64,000 nt of DNA from positions 124,001 through 188,000 of the forward strand of contig JAJEKV010000013.1 in NCBI GenBank assembly GCA_021234155.1, read 5' to 3'. A program made the position numbers and the translations under genes. Every line of letters starts with the position of its first letter. Position 1 is the first letter of the stretch. Under the pieces are notes generated by a model. It saw only the letters and a list, made by a program, of their open reading frames with translations. It was not told the DNA's origin and ran no database searches. Shown here one piece after another: positions 61,731 to 64,000 of the stretch. This DNA comes from Isoetes taiwanensis (Eukaryota > Streptophyta > Lycopodiopsida > Isoetales > Isoetaceae).

Positions 61731-62690
61731 CAAAAGCTGTTTCTGCTTTCATTTGTATCCAATGGTCTAGGCACTAAATATTTACATTTTGATATGCTGT
61801 TGATGGCAACCTGCTGCTTAGCCCCTTGAATTGACCTTGCTTTCTGCCAACCACATGACATGTGGATGCAATATGTACCAGTAAGAGAAGATTGTCTTGG
61901 ACAACATGAGCTTTTGGATCTGTTTATTCTGATCAATGTATGTAATTGCTCTCTATTATCTTGTTTTCATGGAAGTTTTTCTCGTTGGCAAAAGCCTTGC
62001 CTACATGTATGCCATACTTTTCCTTTTCTTTCATGGTTTTCTTTGCACATTTTCCTCCTCCATTATGTTTCCTTTGGGTGAAGAGATGGGACCTTAGTCC
62101 GCTCTCTTAAACGGCTTTACATGCTGCTTCAAAAGTGCAATGTCAAGCACAAACGGTATTGGTATAAAGACTATTGAATTGACATTAAATTGTTTGGCAC
62201 AGGATGCCTTTGAGTGCTGACATACCATTTCCTTTCTTATTATGTTCTTACACCAGTTTGATTTTTTCAAGTGGGATAAGTGACAAGCAACGAGAATTGA
62301 TCTCACAGATGGGGGATATGATAGATGCAATGATTTTTTAGATCTGTAATTTGGGAATGTCAAAACATGTTTTATGTGATTGAAAGCCAATGTGTAAATT
62401 GTGATGCAAGGTGATCGTAATTAAGCTCTGTTTATTGCATTGCCATTATATAAACAAGTTGCTGACGCAACAGAGGGTTGCCCTCTAAACCGAAGTGAAA
62501 TCTCAGGCGGAACTCCATGCAAGCATTTATGCCTAAGTGTGGAAGCTCATGCATTTGAATGTGCTAATTCCTGGATTTCTTGCACCTTCAATCAAAGAAT
62601 CTTGAGTTTTCTGTTGATATCACTCTAGGGTCCGATATGCACCTATTGGAGGTAGAGGGATTGCTGATGTGGATGGCCTATGCGGCCAGT
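61731..62690. other. F-box 3' flank, no gene seen
   Basis: T-rich downstream sequence, probably the F-box 3' UTR for the first few hundred bases. No other coding frame is supported. Confidence 0.45.
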
Positions 62691-62862
62691 TGTCTGCAAA
62701 CACAGTACATGGAATTTTACATGACCCAAAACATTAAATAAACTGCCCCTCAGGATTGTCTGCAAACACAGAACATGGAATTTTACATCACCTAAAACAT
62801 TAAGTAAACTGCCTCTCAGGATTGTCTGCAAACACAGTACGTGGAATTTTACATCACCTTAA
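62691..62862 (+). repeat. 66-bp tandem repeat, 2.6 copies
   Basis: Units start at 62,691, 62,757 and 62,823 with TGTCTGCAAACACAG and differ by a few substitutions each. No coding meaning seen. Confidence 0.9.
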
Positions 62863-62900
62863 CATCCTGCTCTTTGGGTTTTTATGGCTAAAATAGTCAT

Positions 62901-63135
62901 AATGCCCTAGGGCGTTATCACAAAGGCTCATAACGCCCTAGGCCGTTATCACGAAGGCTCATAACACCCTCGGAGAAGGGTGTTAAGGAAGATAACGCCC
63001 TGGCCCTCGGGCGTTAATGGGAATAAAATTCTCGGGCAATATGGCCATGGCCAAAATGGCGCCCTCGCCATTTTGGCCATGGCCATATTGCCCTTGAATT
63101 TTATTCCCATAACGCCCTCGGACCAGGGCGTTATC
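62901..63135. repeat. Palindrome cluster ending in a ~70-bp-arm hairpin
   Basis: Arms 62,991-63,061 and 63,066-63,135 are complementary over about 70 bases with roughly five mismatches and one bulge, around a 4-base loop. Just before it (62,910-62,990) are three short palindromes built on the same core, (A)TAACGCCCT...AGGGCGTTAT or close variants. No coding frame. It could be a foldback transposon or a hairpin RNA source. Confidence 0.85.
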
Positions 63136-64000
63136 TACCCCATATTTGTTCGCTGTATGTATGTTCCAGATCCTTATAGATTAGATACAAGACAACAAAA
63201 ATGGCAGGATGATTAGGTATTTGCTGAATATCTAATGGTAGCAAGGTAGCAGGGGAGAATACAGCCACAAGAACAATGACAACGATATTTTGGGAAATTT
63301 AGCATAGCTTGCATCTTGTAGAATCGGTTTTCCAATGAGAATGATATAAAATCAGACTAATGAGGAAATGGATCATAAAAATGTGGGTGCTACTCTAAAA
63401 GGCAGAAGGCGTTCTCCTAATGCTTCAGGATTCACTGTTACAAATGCATGCAATTGCATCATCCCCACAACTCTTCGTAGAGATAAACTTTTTGGGGAAC
63501 GAAGCAAGGGAGCACTTGCCCGAATTAAGGCCTTTTTGCAAGCCGTTGGCTGCAAGGAGGTGTGTAGTTGGCAGGTAGGTTGGAAATATAAATTTTAGTG
63601 TCTTCTATTACGTTAGGATTACGCGGAGTGCGTTCGCTGGCTGGCCATTACGCGGGGTAAGGCCACCTGATGAGCCCGTTAGGACGAGCCAATGGCCGCA
63701 TCCCACGTAAACCACTGGTAGGGCTAAATTTCTGGTAATTACCGTGTAAGTTTCGTACAGGTAATCTTGGTTCTTGATCTTCAGGCGGCGCCGCCATAGC
63801 ACCGCTAAATATTCTCTTCTGCCAGTGCTATGCTCGGCGATTCTGCTCGGCTATTTGAATGTTTCTGCTTGGTTATTTGGCTGTCTCTGCTCGGTAGTGC
63901 TCTGCTCTGCTTTGCTATTTGGCTGTCTCGGCTATTCTGGTCGGCGATTCTACTCGGCGAAGACAATAATGAGCTTCTAACTCTATTCTCTAGCGCCGCC
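63136..64000. other. Unassigned 3' end of the window
   Basis: A 76-codon frame (63,368-63,598) is not recognised. At 63,665-63,700 there is a hammerhead-like motif (CTGATGAG...GTTAGGACGAG). From 63,820 the sequence is built from variant TGCTCGGC and TATTTGGCTGTCTC units, and it is bounded by GGCGCCGCC (63,786) and GCGCCGCC (window end). It may be the start of a transposon whose other end lies outside. Confidence 0.4.

Noticed and set aside
63368-63598. 76-codon basic frame
   Set aside because: No family resemblance, no neighbouring exons, ordinary length for chance in this window.

Overview
This window is nuclear DNA of a land plant. The evidence is a CERK1-type LysM receptor kinase, a group I WRKY gene remnant, a CYP71-clan P450, a BAHD acyltransferase, a SKIP2-like F-box/LRR protein, plant-type L1, PIF/Harbinger and hAT transposons, and U2 introns at family-typical positions. 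The species cannot be fixed from the sequence. A non-angiosperm vascular plant (gymnosperm or fern) is a guess from the style of the P450 and the transposon load.

Layout. 1-13,663: a nested transposon. A Ty3/gypsy-like LTR element (5' LTR cut by the window start, 3' LTR 13,102-13,663) carries an 826-bp hAT-type MITE in gag (8-bp target duplication) and a 6.7-kb plant L1 on the minus strand, also in gag (16-bp target duplication). All coding parts are broken. 13,664-20,350: fragments of a different non-LTR retrotransposon (called TC-LINE here), non-coding DNA, microsatellites and a dispersed repeat pair. 20,468-38,600: a head-to-tail series of TC-LINE copies (L-1 to L-5), each ending in a (TC)n tract and followed by the next copy, plus a duplicated ~660-bp repeat and a decayed PIF/Harbinger element. 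Three copies that keep the ORF1/endonuclease junction all have an in-frame TAG exactly there.

39,034-43,029: the best genic segment. A complete two-exon P450 (minus) and a complete two-exon BAHD acyltransferase with a GC-AG intron (plus) lie head to head, about 1 kb apart, a plausible small specialised-metabolism pair. 44,759-53,235: one LysM receptor kinase gene spread over 8.5 kb on the minus strand, now decayed: a Tourist-like MITE sits in exon 1, there is a frameshift in the third LysM, splice acceptors look damaged, and a second, unrelated receptor kinase pseudogene occupies its long intron. 54,321-55,484: WRKY pseudogene with a stop inside the WRKYGQK motif. 56,788-58,240: EF-1alpha C-terminal fragment with a frameshift, possibly joined to a foreign 5' exon. 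60,141-61,730: intact intronless F-box/LRR gene with an upstream ORF overlapping its start. 62,691-64,000: a 66-bp tandem repeat, a cluster of palindromes ending in a ~70-bp-arm hairpin, and a weak hammerhead-like motif.

Intact genes in my reading are three: the P450, the BAHD enzyme and the F-box protein. Everything else that codes is transposon or pseudogene.
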